Assembly: GCA_021324355.1 (NCBI GenBank)
Contig: JAJPJD010000041.1
Span: 1-32,909 of the forward strand
Direction of reading: 5' to 3'
Origin: Actinomycetota bacterium
Lineage (GTDB): Bacteria; Actinomycetota; Acidimicrobiia; Acidimicrobiales; RAAP-2
Length of the DNA stretch: 32,909 nt
Part shown: positions 26,514-32,909 of the stretch, in pieces
How positions within the stretch are numbered: position 1 is the stretch's first letter
How the letters are laid out: every line of letters begins with the position of its first letter
The notes under the pieces: model-generated
Seen by the model: only the letters and a program-made list of their open reading frames with translations
Database searches by the model: none
Told to the model about the DNA's origin: nothing
Made by a program: the position numbers and the translations under genes

Positions 26514-27383
26514 TCAGCGAACGACGGCGTACAGGTGCCAGCGGCCCGGGAGGGAGGCGACCTCCTGGATGCCATGGTCGACGAAGCGGTCCTCGGCGCC
26601 CGGGCAGAGTTCCCGCACCGAGGAGGAGGCCAGGACCTCCCCGGGCCGGGCGACGGTGCACAGGGCCCGGCCGACGTACACCGCAATCCCGTCCAGTTCG
26701 GCTCCGAGCTGACTGAGCTCCCCGGTGTGGACGCCCACCCGCACTTCGAGGCCGGCGTGGCGGGCATCGGCTGCCAGGCCGGCGGCGAAGTCGATCGCGG
26801 CGCGCGGGGACGTGAAGGTCGCAGCGGCCAGCGCCGGCTCGACCGCCATCCGGCGGCCGCCGTGGAGCGGGAGGCGGCGGGCCACCAGGTCCTCGAGCCC
26901 GCCGGCCGGGCCCACCGCCGCGATGAAGACCACGGTCAGCACCGCCGCGCCGGGGCCGGTGGGGCCCGCCAGCGCTGGCGGCGCCGAGGCCCGAGCACGG
27001 TGACGGTGGCGGAGCCGCTGGAGCGCCCCGACGCCGGTGGCCAGCCACACCCACTCCGGCCAGAAGTTGCCGTGGCCGGTCATCGCCCACACCGCGGTGC
27101 ACACCAGTCCAGGCGCAACCAGCGCGGCTGCCCGTTCCACGTCTGCGCTGAGATCCCGCCGCCGGCGGGGCATCGCCGGAGGCCGGGGGGTTGGCGCCGG
27201 AAGGTCGGCGAACACCCGGGACAGCTCGGCGTCGGTCTTGGCCGCGTAGACCTGGTCCAGCCGCTCGAGGGTCTCGTCGAGGTCCAGCCGGCCTTCGGCG
27301 AAGAACGCGTTGATCCGCTCCGCCGCCGCGTTCCGCTCGGCGTCGGAGAGCCGGATCGCTCCGTCGTCGGCGGCCGGGGGCAC
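26514..27383 (-). CDS. DUF1707 membrane protein with truncated class III cyclase-like domain
   Basis: A 289-residue protein from GTG 27383. Residues 10-62 are a DUF1707 domain (LSDAERNAAAERINAFFAEG, RLDLDETLERLDQVYAAKTD). Two membrane segments follow (about 84-122 with GHGNFWPEWVWLATGVGAL, and 145-160). Residues 185-289 match the C-terminal half of class III nucleotide cyclase domains: LEVRVGVHTGELSQLGAEL, DGIAVYVGRALCTVARPGEV, and LPGRWHLYAVV. The N-terminal half, with the metal-binding aspartates (F-T-D-I type), is absent, replaced by the membrane region. It is thus unlikely to make cAMP alone and may be a sensor or partner. Divergent from the VOC gene (48 bp). Confidence 0.75.
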   Translation of the reverse strand: MPPAADDGAIRLSDAERNAAAERINAFFAEGRLDLDETLERLDQVYAAKTDAELSRVFADLPAPTPRPPAMPRRRRDLSADVERAAALVAPGLVCTAVWAMTGHGNFWPEWVWLATGVGALQRLRHRHRARASAPPALAGPTGPGAAVLTVVFIAAVGPAGGLEDLVARRLPLHGGRRMAVEPALAAATFTSPRAAIDFAAGLAADARHAGLEVRVGVHTGELSQLGAELDGIAVYVGRALCTVARPGEVLASSSVRELCPGAEDRFVDHGIQEVASLPGRWHLYAVVR

Positions 27384-27431
27384 GCAGCGAGTATCGCCGC
27401 TGCCGCCGCGGGTCGCTAGCGTGCTCGGGGC

Positions 27432-27782
27432 GTGGGTCAGGACTGGGCGAGGCCGGTGGTGCACTGGGAACTGGTGGCGCGCGATCCGGCGCGCCAGGCC
27501 GCCTTCTACCGCCAGCTGTTCAACTGGGCGATCGGGGACGGGCCGCTGGCCCCGATCGCCCCCGGCTTGGGCGGACCCGAGCCCGGGCCCGGTGGCCACC
27601 TGCGCCAGGGGGAGCCGAGGGTGGTCCTCTACGTCCAGGTCCGCGACCTGGGAGCCTCGCTCGACCATGCCCGCCAGCTGGGGGCGACCGTGACGGTCGA
27701 GCCGTTCGACGTGCCCGGCGGTCCGACCGTGGCCGGGATCAGCGACCCCGAGGGCAACCCGGTGATGCTGGTCCAGCAGTAG
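27432..27782 (+). CDS. VOC (glyoxalase/bleomycin resistance) family protein
   Basis: A 116-residue single VOC domain: VVHWELVARDPARQAAFYRQLFNW at the N terminus and ATVTVEPFDVPGGPTVAGISDPEGNPVMLVQQ at the C terminus, the typical beta-alpha-beta-beta-beta halves ending in D-P-x-G-N. The first-strand His (VVHWEL) and a Glu near 40-50 are candidate metal ligands. Such proteins are diverse (lyases, dioxygenases, resistance proteins), so substrate is unknown. GTG 27432 lacks a strong Shine-Dalgarno. It is monocistronic and convergent with the hydrolase gene, three bases between stops. Confidence 0.85.
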   Translation: MGQDWARPVVHWELVARDPARQAAFYRQLFNWAIGDGPLAPIAPGLGGPEPGPGGHLRQGEPRVVLYVQVRDLGASLDHARQLGATVTVEPFDVPGGPTVAGISDPEGNPVMLVQQ

Positions 27783-27785
27783 GGG

Positions 27786-28835
27786 TCAGGCGGCCCGGCG
27801 ATCCAGGCGCCGGACGAAGGTGGCGATGGCGGCGATGACCCCCGGGTCGACGTGCGTCGGCACCTCGTACTCGGCGGGGGTTGGCGGTCCGCTGGCGTCG
27901 AAGAAGAAATGGTCGGCCCGGGGGAAGCGAACCACGGTCACCCCCGGCCGGCCTCGCAGGCCGGCCAGCCAGACGTCGAGGTCGTCGCGCACCGTCACCT
28001 GGTAGTCGCGGTCGCCCTGGAGGAGCAGCAGCGGTTGGCGGATCGATCGGGCCACCGCGACCTCGCGGTACCGGAGGCTGCTCAGGTAGTAGGCCGGGCC
28101 AACCCCGCCGAACAGGACGGTCGAGGGCGGGTCATGCTCGAGCGTGCCGGGGTCGCTGATCGCAGCTCCGATCGCTTCCACCTGGGCCAGCTGGGCCGAG
28201 GCTCGTTGCCCGATCGACCCCGGGAGGGTGGCCAGGTACCGGGTCTGGCGGATAAGGGCCGCGCCGATCGGTTCGGCGCTCGCCGCCAACAGGATCACGC
28301 CGGCCACCTCGGGGGCGCGCCGAGCGATCAGGGGGGCGTAGGTGCCGCCCTGGGAGTGCCCGAGGACGAAGATCTGCGTGGGATCGATGGCCCGGTCCCG
28401 CATGAGCTGCGTGATGGCTGCCAAGGCGTCGGGGACGTACTCCTCGACCGGGGTGAAGGTGCGAGGGTCGATCTCGGTCGGGTAGTCCAAGGTGCGCTTG
28501 TCGTAGCGCAGGGTCGCGATCCCGTCGTGGGCCAGGCCTTGGGCCAGGTCCAAGAACGGGTGGTTCGGGCCCACCGTCTCGTCCTGGTCGTTGGGCCCCG
28601 AGCCCGACACCAGCACCACCGCTGGGAAGGGCCCGGTGCCGGCCGGCAGGGTGAGGGTGCCGCGCAGCGGGGGAGAGCCCACCTCCACCGGGAGCTGGCG
28701 CACGCTGGTGGCAGCGCCGGCAGCGGTGGCCGCCAGGGGCACCAGGACCAGCGCCAGCGCCAGCCCGCCGGCACCGGCCCGCACCGACCGCCAGGTCCCC
28801 GAACCTGGCCGGGAGGCCGCTGGGAGGTGGTCCAC
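27786..28835 (-). CDS. Secreted alpha/beta hydrolase
   Basis: A 349-residue alpha/beta hydrolase with an N-terminal signal peptide (about 17-42, GGLALALVLVPLAATAAGAA, probable cleavage near AGA-AT). Nucleophile Ser161 is in VLGHSQGGTYA; LLQGDRDYQV (Asp275 or 277) and RADHFFF (His309) complete the likely triad, and LVSGSGPNDQDE is the oxyanion region. The layout resembles the family of dienelactone-hydrolase-like esterases with an S-G-S-G-P motif. ATG 28835 comes seven bases after the ABM gene stop, so it is last in a three-gene minus operon. Substrate unknown; it acts outside the cytoplasm. Confidence 0.88.
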   Translation of the reverse strand: MDHLPAASRPGSGTWRSVRAGAGGLALALVLVPLAATAAGAATSVRQLPVEVGSPPLRGTLTLPAGTGPFPAVVLVSGSGPNDQDETVGPNHPFLDLAQGLAHDGIATLRYDKRTLDYPTEIDPRTFTPVEEYVPDALAAITQLMRDRAIDPTQIFVLGHSQGGTYAPLIARRAPEVAGVILLAASAEPIGAALIRQTRYLATLPGSIGQRASAQLAQVEAIGAAISDPGTLEHDPPSTVLFGGVGPAYYLSSLRYREVAVARSIRQPLLLLQGDRDYQVTVRDDLDVWLAGLRGRPGVTVVRFPRADHFFFDASGPPTPAEYEVPTHVDPGVIAAIATFVRRLDRRAA

Positions 28836-28842
28836 GATCCGC

Positions 28843-29127
28843 TCAGTCGAGCTCTCCGTAGCGCTCGGTCTGCACCGACGCCTGATCGATCAGGTCGTGC
28901 AGCCGGCGGGCCGCTGGGTCCTGCGACGCCCGTGCCGCCGCGCCACGGGCGTCCTCCTCGGAGCGCCACAGCGTGATCACCACCCAGCCGGCATCGCCCC
29001 GGGCGGTGGTTCGGCGCACCAGCCCCGGCTGGTGGTAGGCGAAGTCCTCCTGGAACGCCTTGTCCGCCTGGACGAAGCTGGCCGGGTCGGTGCCCGGTGC
29101 CAGACGGAAGCGGACGATCTCGATCAC
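28843..29127 (-). CDS. Antibiotic biosynthesis monooxygenase-fold protein
   Basis: A 94-residue dimeric alpha/beta-barrel (ABM-like) protein: VIEIVRFRLAPGTDPASFVQ at the start, DFAYHQPGLVRRTTARGDAG and WVVITLWRSEEDARGAAA in the middle. Such small proteins include monooxygenases, heme-degrading and quinone-related enzymes, and many of unknown role. GTG 29127 was chosen: the fold begins at once, and the upstream in-frame extension to 29238 lies inside the deacetylase gene. It begins 10 bases after the upstream stop and ends seven bases before the hydrolase start, so it is mid-operon. Confidence 0.75.
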   Translation of the reverse strand: MIEIVRFRLAPGTDPASFVQADKAFQEDFAYHQPGLVRRTTARGDAGWVVITLWRSEEDARGAAARASQDPAARRLHDLIDQASVQTERYGELD

Positions 29128-29137
29128 CAGCCGGCCG

Positions 29138-29977
29138 TTAGCGCAGCCCGGCGAACAGGTCGTCCTCGGGCACCGGCGCGCCAGTCCGGTCCTCGGCCCG
29201 GATGAAGGTCTCCTCGCCGAACACCTCACCGAAGGCATCTTCGGGAAACCGGACCCACCACGAGCGGTCGAGCTGGCTGGCGTGGGCCGCCAAGGCAGCC
29301 CGCTTGCGAGCGACCACCGCGGAGACGTCGATGGTGGTGGTGATGCGGCGCTCGCGCTCTTCCATGCGCCGCTGCGCCTCGGGGTCCGGGGGCCGCTGGG
29401 GCGGCGTCGGAACCTCGATCCCGGCAGCCGCCATCCGCTCCCGCAGCCGCTCCCAGTCTCGGCGCCGACGGGCGATGAAGTAGAGCTTGTCGGGGATCCC
29501 GGTGCGGTGGAACGCCTCCACGGCGACCCGGTGCGCCTGGCGGTGGTCGGGGTGACCGTAGCCGTCCTGGCCGTCGTAGGTGACGAGCACCTGGGGCCGG
29601 TAGCGCTCGATCAACGCGGCGACCCGGGCGGCCGCCTCGTCCAGCGGGACGTTGCAGAAGACGTTCGCTGCCTCGTGGTACGGCCAGTCAGCCATGCCCG
29701 AGTCGTGGTAGCCGAGTCGTTCGAGGTGGGTCACCCCCAGATGGCGGACCGCCTCGTCCAGCTCGGCCAGCCTGGTCTTGGCAACCTCCGCCGGGTCGTG
29801 GCCCGCCTCCCCTGGCTTCACGTGGTCCGGGCCGTCGCCGTACTCGCCATTGGTGCAGGTGACCAGGACCGTGGTGACCCCTTCGTCGGCGTAGCGGGCC
29901 AGGATCCCGCCGGTGCTCGAGGACTCGTCGTCGGGGTGGGCATGAACCGCCATGAGGGTGAGAGGTGTCTCGGCCAT
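29138..29977 (-). CDS. PIG-L family deacetylase, Mca/MshB-like
   Basis: A 279-residue zinc-dependent deacetylase of the LmbE/PIG-L family. The metal-binding motif is AHPDDESS (13-20) and the second His site is GYGHPDH. In actinobacteria the closest relatives include mycothiol S-conjugate amidase (Mca) and MshB, which cleave GlcN-acyl bonds in mycothiol metabolism. The ending EDDLFAGLR resembles the Mca C terminus, while the residue after AHPDDESS (Ser-Thr-Gly-Gly) lacks the Lys of classical Mca, so specificity is uncertain. The start at 29977 gives MAETPLTLMAVHAHPDDE; ATG 29992 is also possible and neither has a clear Shine-Dalgarno. First gene of the three-gene operon. Confidence 0.85.
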   Translation of the reverse strand: MAETPLTLMAVHAHPDDESSSTGGILARYADEGVTTVLVTCTNGEYGDGPDHVKPGEAGHDPAEVAKTRLAELDEAVRHLGVTHLERLGYHDSGMADWPYHEAANVFCNVPLDEAAARVAALIERYRPQVLVTYDGQDGYGHPDHRQAHRVAVEAFHRTGIPDKLYFIARRRRDWERLRERMAAAGIEVPTPPQRPPDPEAQRRMEERERRITTTIDVSAVVARKRAALAAHASQLDRSWWVRFPEDAFGEVFGEETFIRAEDRTGAPVPEDDLFAGLR

Positions 29978-30162
29978 CGTGCCAGCATGCACCGCCCGAG
30001 CGGCCGGCGACCAGCCTCAGCGGTGTTGTCGGCCTCCGCCCGCCCCCGTTACCGTCGGGCTGCCGTCGCGGACCGGCGCGGTGTCCTGGCGGCTGACGTC
30101 GGGAGGGGACCGGTCATGGCCGAGGAGGTCCGGGAGCGAGCGGCGGTCGGGACGCCGGACGG

Positions 30163-30795
30163 ATGCCGGTGAGCGGCCGTCCGGGGGTGCCCCCCCTCGG
30201 GGTGCTGGGGTGCGCGTACCTGGCTGGGAGCGTTCCGGCGGCCAACCTTGCCGCCCGTTGGCTCCGTGGCGTGGACCTGCGGGCAGTGGGGCCGGGGACG
30301 GTGTCGGGCTCGGCGCTGTACACGGTGGCCGGGTTCGGCCCGCTGGCCGTCGTCGGGTGCCTGGAGCTGGCCAAGGGCGCCGTGGGCCCGCTGCTGGCCG
30401 GGCGAAGCCGACCGCTGCTGGGGGCGGCCGCGGCCGCGGCCGGGATCGTCGGGCACAACTGGTCGCCGTGGTTGGGACTGCGCGGTGGCCGGGGCGTCTC
30501 CTTGGCATTGGGGGCCAGCCTCGTCCTGGCGCCCGAGGGGCTGGCCGTGCTGGCGGCCGGGCTCGGTCTGGGAAGGCTGGTCCGCCAGACCGGGGTCGGG
30601 ACGTTCCTCGCCCTGGTCGTCTACCCACTCGTCCTGGCGGTCCGTCGTGGGCGCCGGGGCCTGGCGGCCGGGGCCACCATTGTCACCCCGGTCTTGGTGA
30701 AGCGGGTTCTGGGCAACGACTCGAGGATCCCGGCCACCTGGCCAGCCCGGCTTTGCCGCCTGGTGGCCGACCACGACCCGGAGGGGACGGCATGA
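30163..30795 (+). CDS. Divergent PlsY-type glycerol-3-phosphate acyltransferase
   Basis: A 210-residue polytopic membrane protein with the PlsY layout. Motif 1 is LAGSVPAANLAARW, motif 3 is GHNWSPWLGLRGGRGVS (family: G-H-x-x-P-x-x-x-x-x-K/R-G-G-K/R-G). PlsY moves an acyl group from acyl phosphate to glycerol-3-phosphate. Motif 2, normally GSGN-x-GATN in a phosphate-binding loop, reads VGPGTVSGSALY, so the key Asn residues are gone and activity or substrate may differ. About five to seven hydrophobic segments are visible. The stop overlaps the DegV start in ATGA. The 170-bp gap upstream shows no gene. Confidence 0.8.
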   Translation: MPVSGRPGVPPLGVLGCAYLAGSVPAANLAARWLRGVDLRAVGPGTVSGSALYTVAGFGPLAVVGCLELAKGAVGPLLAGRSRPLLGAAAAAAGIVGHNWSPWLGLRGGRGVSLALGASLVLAPEGLAVLAAGLGLGRLVRQTGVGTFLALVVYPLVLAVRRGRRGLAAGATIVTPVLVKRVLGNDSRIPATWPARLCRLVADHDPEGTA

Positions 30796-31574
30796 CCGTC
30801 GGGGTGGTGGTCGACGGCGGCGCGTCGCTGCCCGAGGCGGCACGGTGGCCATTCCGGGTGGTGGCCATGCATGCCGGCCCGGCCGCGCCCGGGGCGCCGG
30901 ACCCCTTGACCACCACCGCGGCCCCTTCCCCGGGGGAGTTCCTGGAAGCGATCGAGGCGGTCGACACCGGGTCGGGGGTGGTGGTGGTGACCGTGGCCGG
31001 AACGCTCTCGGCCAGTCTCGAGGCGGCCAGGGTGGCCGCCGGACTGGCTGGGACGACCTCGGTGGTGGTGGTCGACAGCGCCACCGCCACCACCGGCGAG
31101 GGCCTGGTCGCGCTGGCGGCGGCTCGGGCGGCAGCGCGGGGTCGGTCGCTCGCCGAGGTTGCGGCCGCTGCCCGAGAGACGGCGCAGCGGATCCACCTGG
31201 TGGGCCATCTCGGCGACGTGGGCCCGGTGGCTCGCCGGGGGCGGCTCCGGTTGCCCGCCGGGGAGGCGCCGGGACCGGGTCGGGCGGTGGTCGAGCTGGT
31301 TGCCGGCGAGGTGCGGATCGCCGGGTCGGCCAGCGGGTTCGAGCCAGCTCAGGACCAGGTTGTGGAGGCTGTGGCGGCATCGATGCCGCCCGGCGCGCGG
31401 CTGCATGCCGGCGCCTTTCATGGTGGCCGGGCCGAGGCGGCCGCCTCGTTGCTGGCGACGGTGCAGCGGCTGGCGCCGGTCGAGACCGCGTTCGTCGCCG
31501 AGTTGTCGACGGTCATGCTGGCCCACACCGGTCCCGACGTCTGCGGGCTCGCCTGGTGGTGGGAGGAGGGCTGA
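30792..31574 (+). CDS. DegV family fatty-acid-binding protein
   Basis: A 260-residue DegV (FakB-like) protein. It starts MTVGVVVDGGASLPEAA (family: V-x-D-S-x-x-x-L), has VTVAGTLSASLEAAR where S-G-T-x-x-x-A is usual, and VVVDSATATTGEGLVALAAA. HTGPDVCGLAWWWE near the C terminus matches the H-x-G-P-G-x-x-G motif. DegV/FakB proteins bind a fatty acid and present it to FakA kinase for conversion to acyl phosphate, the PlsY/PlsX substrate. The ATG overlaps the PlsY-like stop in ATGA, so both are probably translated together. No FakA is in the window. It is a little shorter than typical DegV proteins (about 280). Confidence 0.82.
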   Translation: MTVGVVVDGGASLPEAARWPFRVVAMHAGPAAPGAPDPLTTTAAPSPGEFLEAIEAVDTGSGVVVVTVAGTLSASLEAARVAAGLAGTTSVVVVDSATATTGEGLVALAAARAAARGRSLAEVAAAARETAQRIHLVGHLGDVGPVARRGRLRLPAGEAPGPGRAVVELVAGEVRIAGSASGFEPAQDQVVEAVAASMPPGARLHAGAFHGGRAEAAASLLATVQRLAPVETAFVAELSTVMLAHTGPDVCGLAWWWEEG

Positions 31575-31590
31575 GCTCGGTTCAGGCAGA

Positions 31591-32400
31591 TCAGCCTGAG
31601 ATCGCCTGCTGGAGCTCGGCACCGTGCGTCGCCAGGAACGCCCGGGCCTCGTCCATGCCGAGCAGGTGGCCTTGTTCGATCAGCCGGGCGTAGGCCCGGT
31701 TCCCCTCGGCAGCCCGCCGCACCATGAGCTCGCGGTTGTAGGCGATCCGCCTGACCACCTGGTCGACGAAGCCGTCCCGCTCGGTCAGGCCGTAGGCGTC
31801 GAGCAGGAGCCCGAGGCGCGCCGCGCGCGCCGGGGGGCGGTCCCAGCCCAACCGACGGGTCACGCCAGGCCCGTGGAGGGGGACCCACTGCCAGGCCACG
31901 AAGGCGAGGTCAAAGGACGCGGTTCCCGGCCCGGCCAGGTCCCAGTCGATGATGCCGGCCAGCCGTCCGGCCCGCAGCACCACGTTGTAGGGGGCGATGT
32001 CGTGGTGGCACACGATCTGGTCGGGCGCCAGCGCTGCCGGACCGGACTGCCACGGGACCACCCCCTCGGGCCGGAAGTCGGCCACCGCCCGGTGATAGGC
32101 GGCGGTCGCCATGCCAACCTCGACGAGCAGGGAGTCGCGGCGCACCTCCTCGGGCCAGGGCACCTGCCACCCCACGGTCAGCCCTGGGATGTAGCCGAGG
32201 ATCTCCCGCCCCTTCGGGTCCAGGCCCATCGGTTCGGGGGCCAGCGTGAAGCCTCGTTCCCGGACGTGACGCAGCAGGGCGTGGATCGTCGGGGTCCACG
32301 GGCCGGCGGTTCGTCGCACTGTGGCGCCCACCCGGACCACCGGAGCCAGGGTGCCGCCGGTGAGTGGGACCTCGGGCTGCTCCGGCGGCGGCGAGCTCAC
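31591..32400 (-). CDS. Aminoglycoside phosphotransferase (APH)-fold protein
   Basis: A 269-residue kinase-like protein of the APH/choline kinase superfamily. The catalytic loop is CHHDIAPYNVVL (Asp134, Asn139) and the metal-binding motif is IDWDLAGPG (151-159). The N-terminal lobe carries VRRTAGPWTPTIHALLRHVRERG, typical of actinobacterial members of this family that are not resistance enzymes. Substrate unknown; resistance should not be assumed. GTG 32400 overlaps the stop of the upstream gene in GTGA, indicating coupling with the unknown protein. It converges with the DegV gene 16 bp away. Confidence 0.85.
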   Translation of the reverse strand: MSSPPPEQPEVPLTGGTLAPVVRVGATVRRTAGPWTPTIHALLRHVRERGFTLAPEPMGLDPKGREILGYIPGLTVGWQVPWPEEVRRDSLLVEVGMATAAYHRAVADFRPEGVVPWQSGPAALAPDQIVCHHDIAPYNVVLRAGRLAGIIDWDLAGPGTASFDLAFVAWQWVPLHGPGVTRRLGWDRPPARAARLGLLLDAYGLTERDGFVDQVVRRIAYNRELMVRRAAEGNRAYARLIEQGHLLGMDEARAFLATHGAELQQAISG

Positions 32401-32909
32401 CCCGCGGCCAGCCCGAACCAGGTCTCCCGGTGGGGGAAGAGAAAGCGCTCGGTGATGAAGCTGAGCACCCGGCGGGCTTGGGAGAACCGCTCGGCCAGCT
32501 CGCCCACCACCACCAGGTCGGCCGGGACCGGCCGGGGGATGAGGTCGAACGCAGCCCGGTACCAGCGGGGGCCGAGCTGGCTGAGGAGGCCCACCGGCTC
32601 GGTGGCTTCTCGTGCCCAGGTCGGAGCGGTTCCTGCCCGCTGGCCAGCGTCGGCGGCCAGCCGTCCGGCACGGCGCAGCCGGCTCTCCTCGACCGGGCCG
32701 AACCCCCGCCGGGAGACCGCGTCGGGGAAGACGCCGGTGAGGAACAAGGCGAGGTCACCGAGGCGCCGGAGCACGCCCGGGCGCTCGGCGTCGGAGACCA
32801 CTTCGAGCAGCGAGGCCAGGCGCACCGGGTCCAGCTCCGAGAACCGGTGGCGACGCAGACCCCGCCGGGTGAGCTGGACCACCGACCCGCTGCGGACGTG
32901 GGTGTAGGA
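32397..32909 (-). CDS. Conserved hypothetical protein (5' end beyond window)
   Basis: An open frame that continues to the right edge, so its start is probably outside. The visible 170 residues begin SYTHVRSGSVVQLTRRGLRR and include RFSELDPVRLASLLEVV, RLGDLALFLTGVFPDAVSRR, LGPRWYRAAFDLIPRPVP and an end SFITERFLFPHRETWFGLAAG. It is helical and Arg-rich with no signal peptide or zinc motif. A GTG at 32882 could serve as an internal start, but the codons before it continue the same style of protein. I recall no named function. It overlaps the APH-fold gene by four bases (GTGA), so the two probably act together. Confidence 0.75.
   Translation of the reverse strand, partial: SYTHVRSGSVVQLTRRGLRRHRFSELDPVRLASLLEVVSDAERPGVLRRLGDLALFLTGVFPDAVSRRGFGPVEESRLRRAGRLAADAGQRAGTAPTWAREATEPVGLLSQLGPRWYRAAFDLIPRPVPADLVVVGELAERFSQARRVLSFITERFLFPHRETWFGLAAG

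Noticed and set aside
31582-31599. TCAGGC-AGATCA-GCCTGA hairpin between the convergent DegV and APH genes as a terminator
   Set aside because: The stem is only six pairs with no T-tract on either strand and it overlaps the APH stop codon; too weak to call.
31591-32400. Aminoglycoside resistance gene
   Set aside because: The APH fold is widespread in non-resistance kinases, and nothing in the sequence or context indicates antibiotic modification.

Overview
The window is the chromosomal replication-origin region of a high-GC actinobacterium. The gene content (single FHA/PASTA-kinase wall cluster next to gyrBA, CrgA, DciA-type DUF721 protein, PIG-L deacetylase of the mycothiol-enzyme family, DUF1707 protein) fits Actinomycetota. 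The variant gene order and the reduced wall cluster suggest a lineage outside the well-studied Mycobacteriales and Streptomycetales, possibly Acidimicrobiia; this last assignment is inference from gene style only.

Layout. 1-2148, minus strand: jag (5' part only), yidC, yidD, rnpA and rpmH, a tightly packed operon transcribed leftward away from the origin. 2149-2384: divergent control region of rpmH and dnaA, holding a perfect 32-bp palindrome. 2385-11163, plus strand: dnaA, a 285-bp AT-richer gap that is the best oriC candidate, dnaN, recF, DUF721/dciA, gyrB and gyrA. Transcription diverges from the dnaA region in both directions, as expected at an origin.

11174-14901: a RodZ-like HTH membrane protein (minus), a stand-alone acetolactate-synthase-like ThDP enzyme (plus) and a SAM methyltransferase (minus). 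14902-16523: a loosely packed accessory stretch with an apparently frameshifted small gene (minus), an 87-residue orphan ORF with a strong ribosome binding site (plus) and non-coding sequence. It ends at a tRNA-Leu(CAG) gene on the minus strand.

16697-22821, plus strand: the signalling and cell-wall cluster fhaA, fhaB, pstP, pbpA, pknB. In mycobacteria and streptomycetes this cluster also has rodA and usually pknA; here pstP and pbpA are 3 bp apart and neither extra gene is present. trpG (minus) and crgA (plus) follow, keeping mycobacterial-type neighbourhood.

23770-32909: ordinary metabolic and accessory genes. They are a thiolase, a hotdog thioesterase, a pirin, a DUF1707-membrane-half-cyclase fusion, a VOC protein, and a three-gene minus operon (PIG-L deacetylase, ABM-fold protein, secreted alpha/beta hydrolase). 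Then come an overlapping pair of a divergent PlsY and a DegV lipid-binding protein, and an overlapping pair of an APH-fold kinase and an unknown protein that runs off the right end.

Most of the window is conserved core genome. No CRISPR array, insertion sequence, prophage or recognisable defence system was seen. The less ordinary points are the 32-bp palindrome, the SCD active-site motif of PbpA, the trimmed wall operon, the half-cyclase fusion, the PlsY-variant/DegV pair and the small accessory patch.
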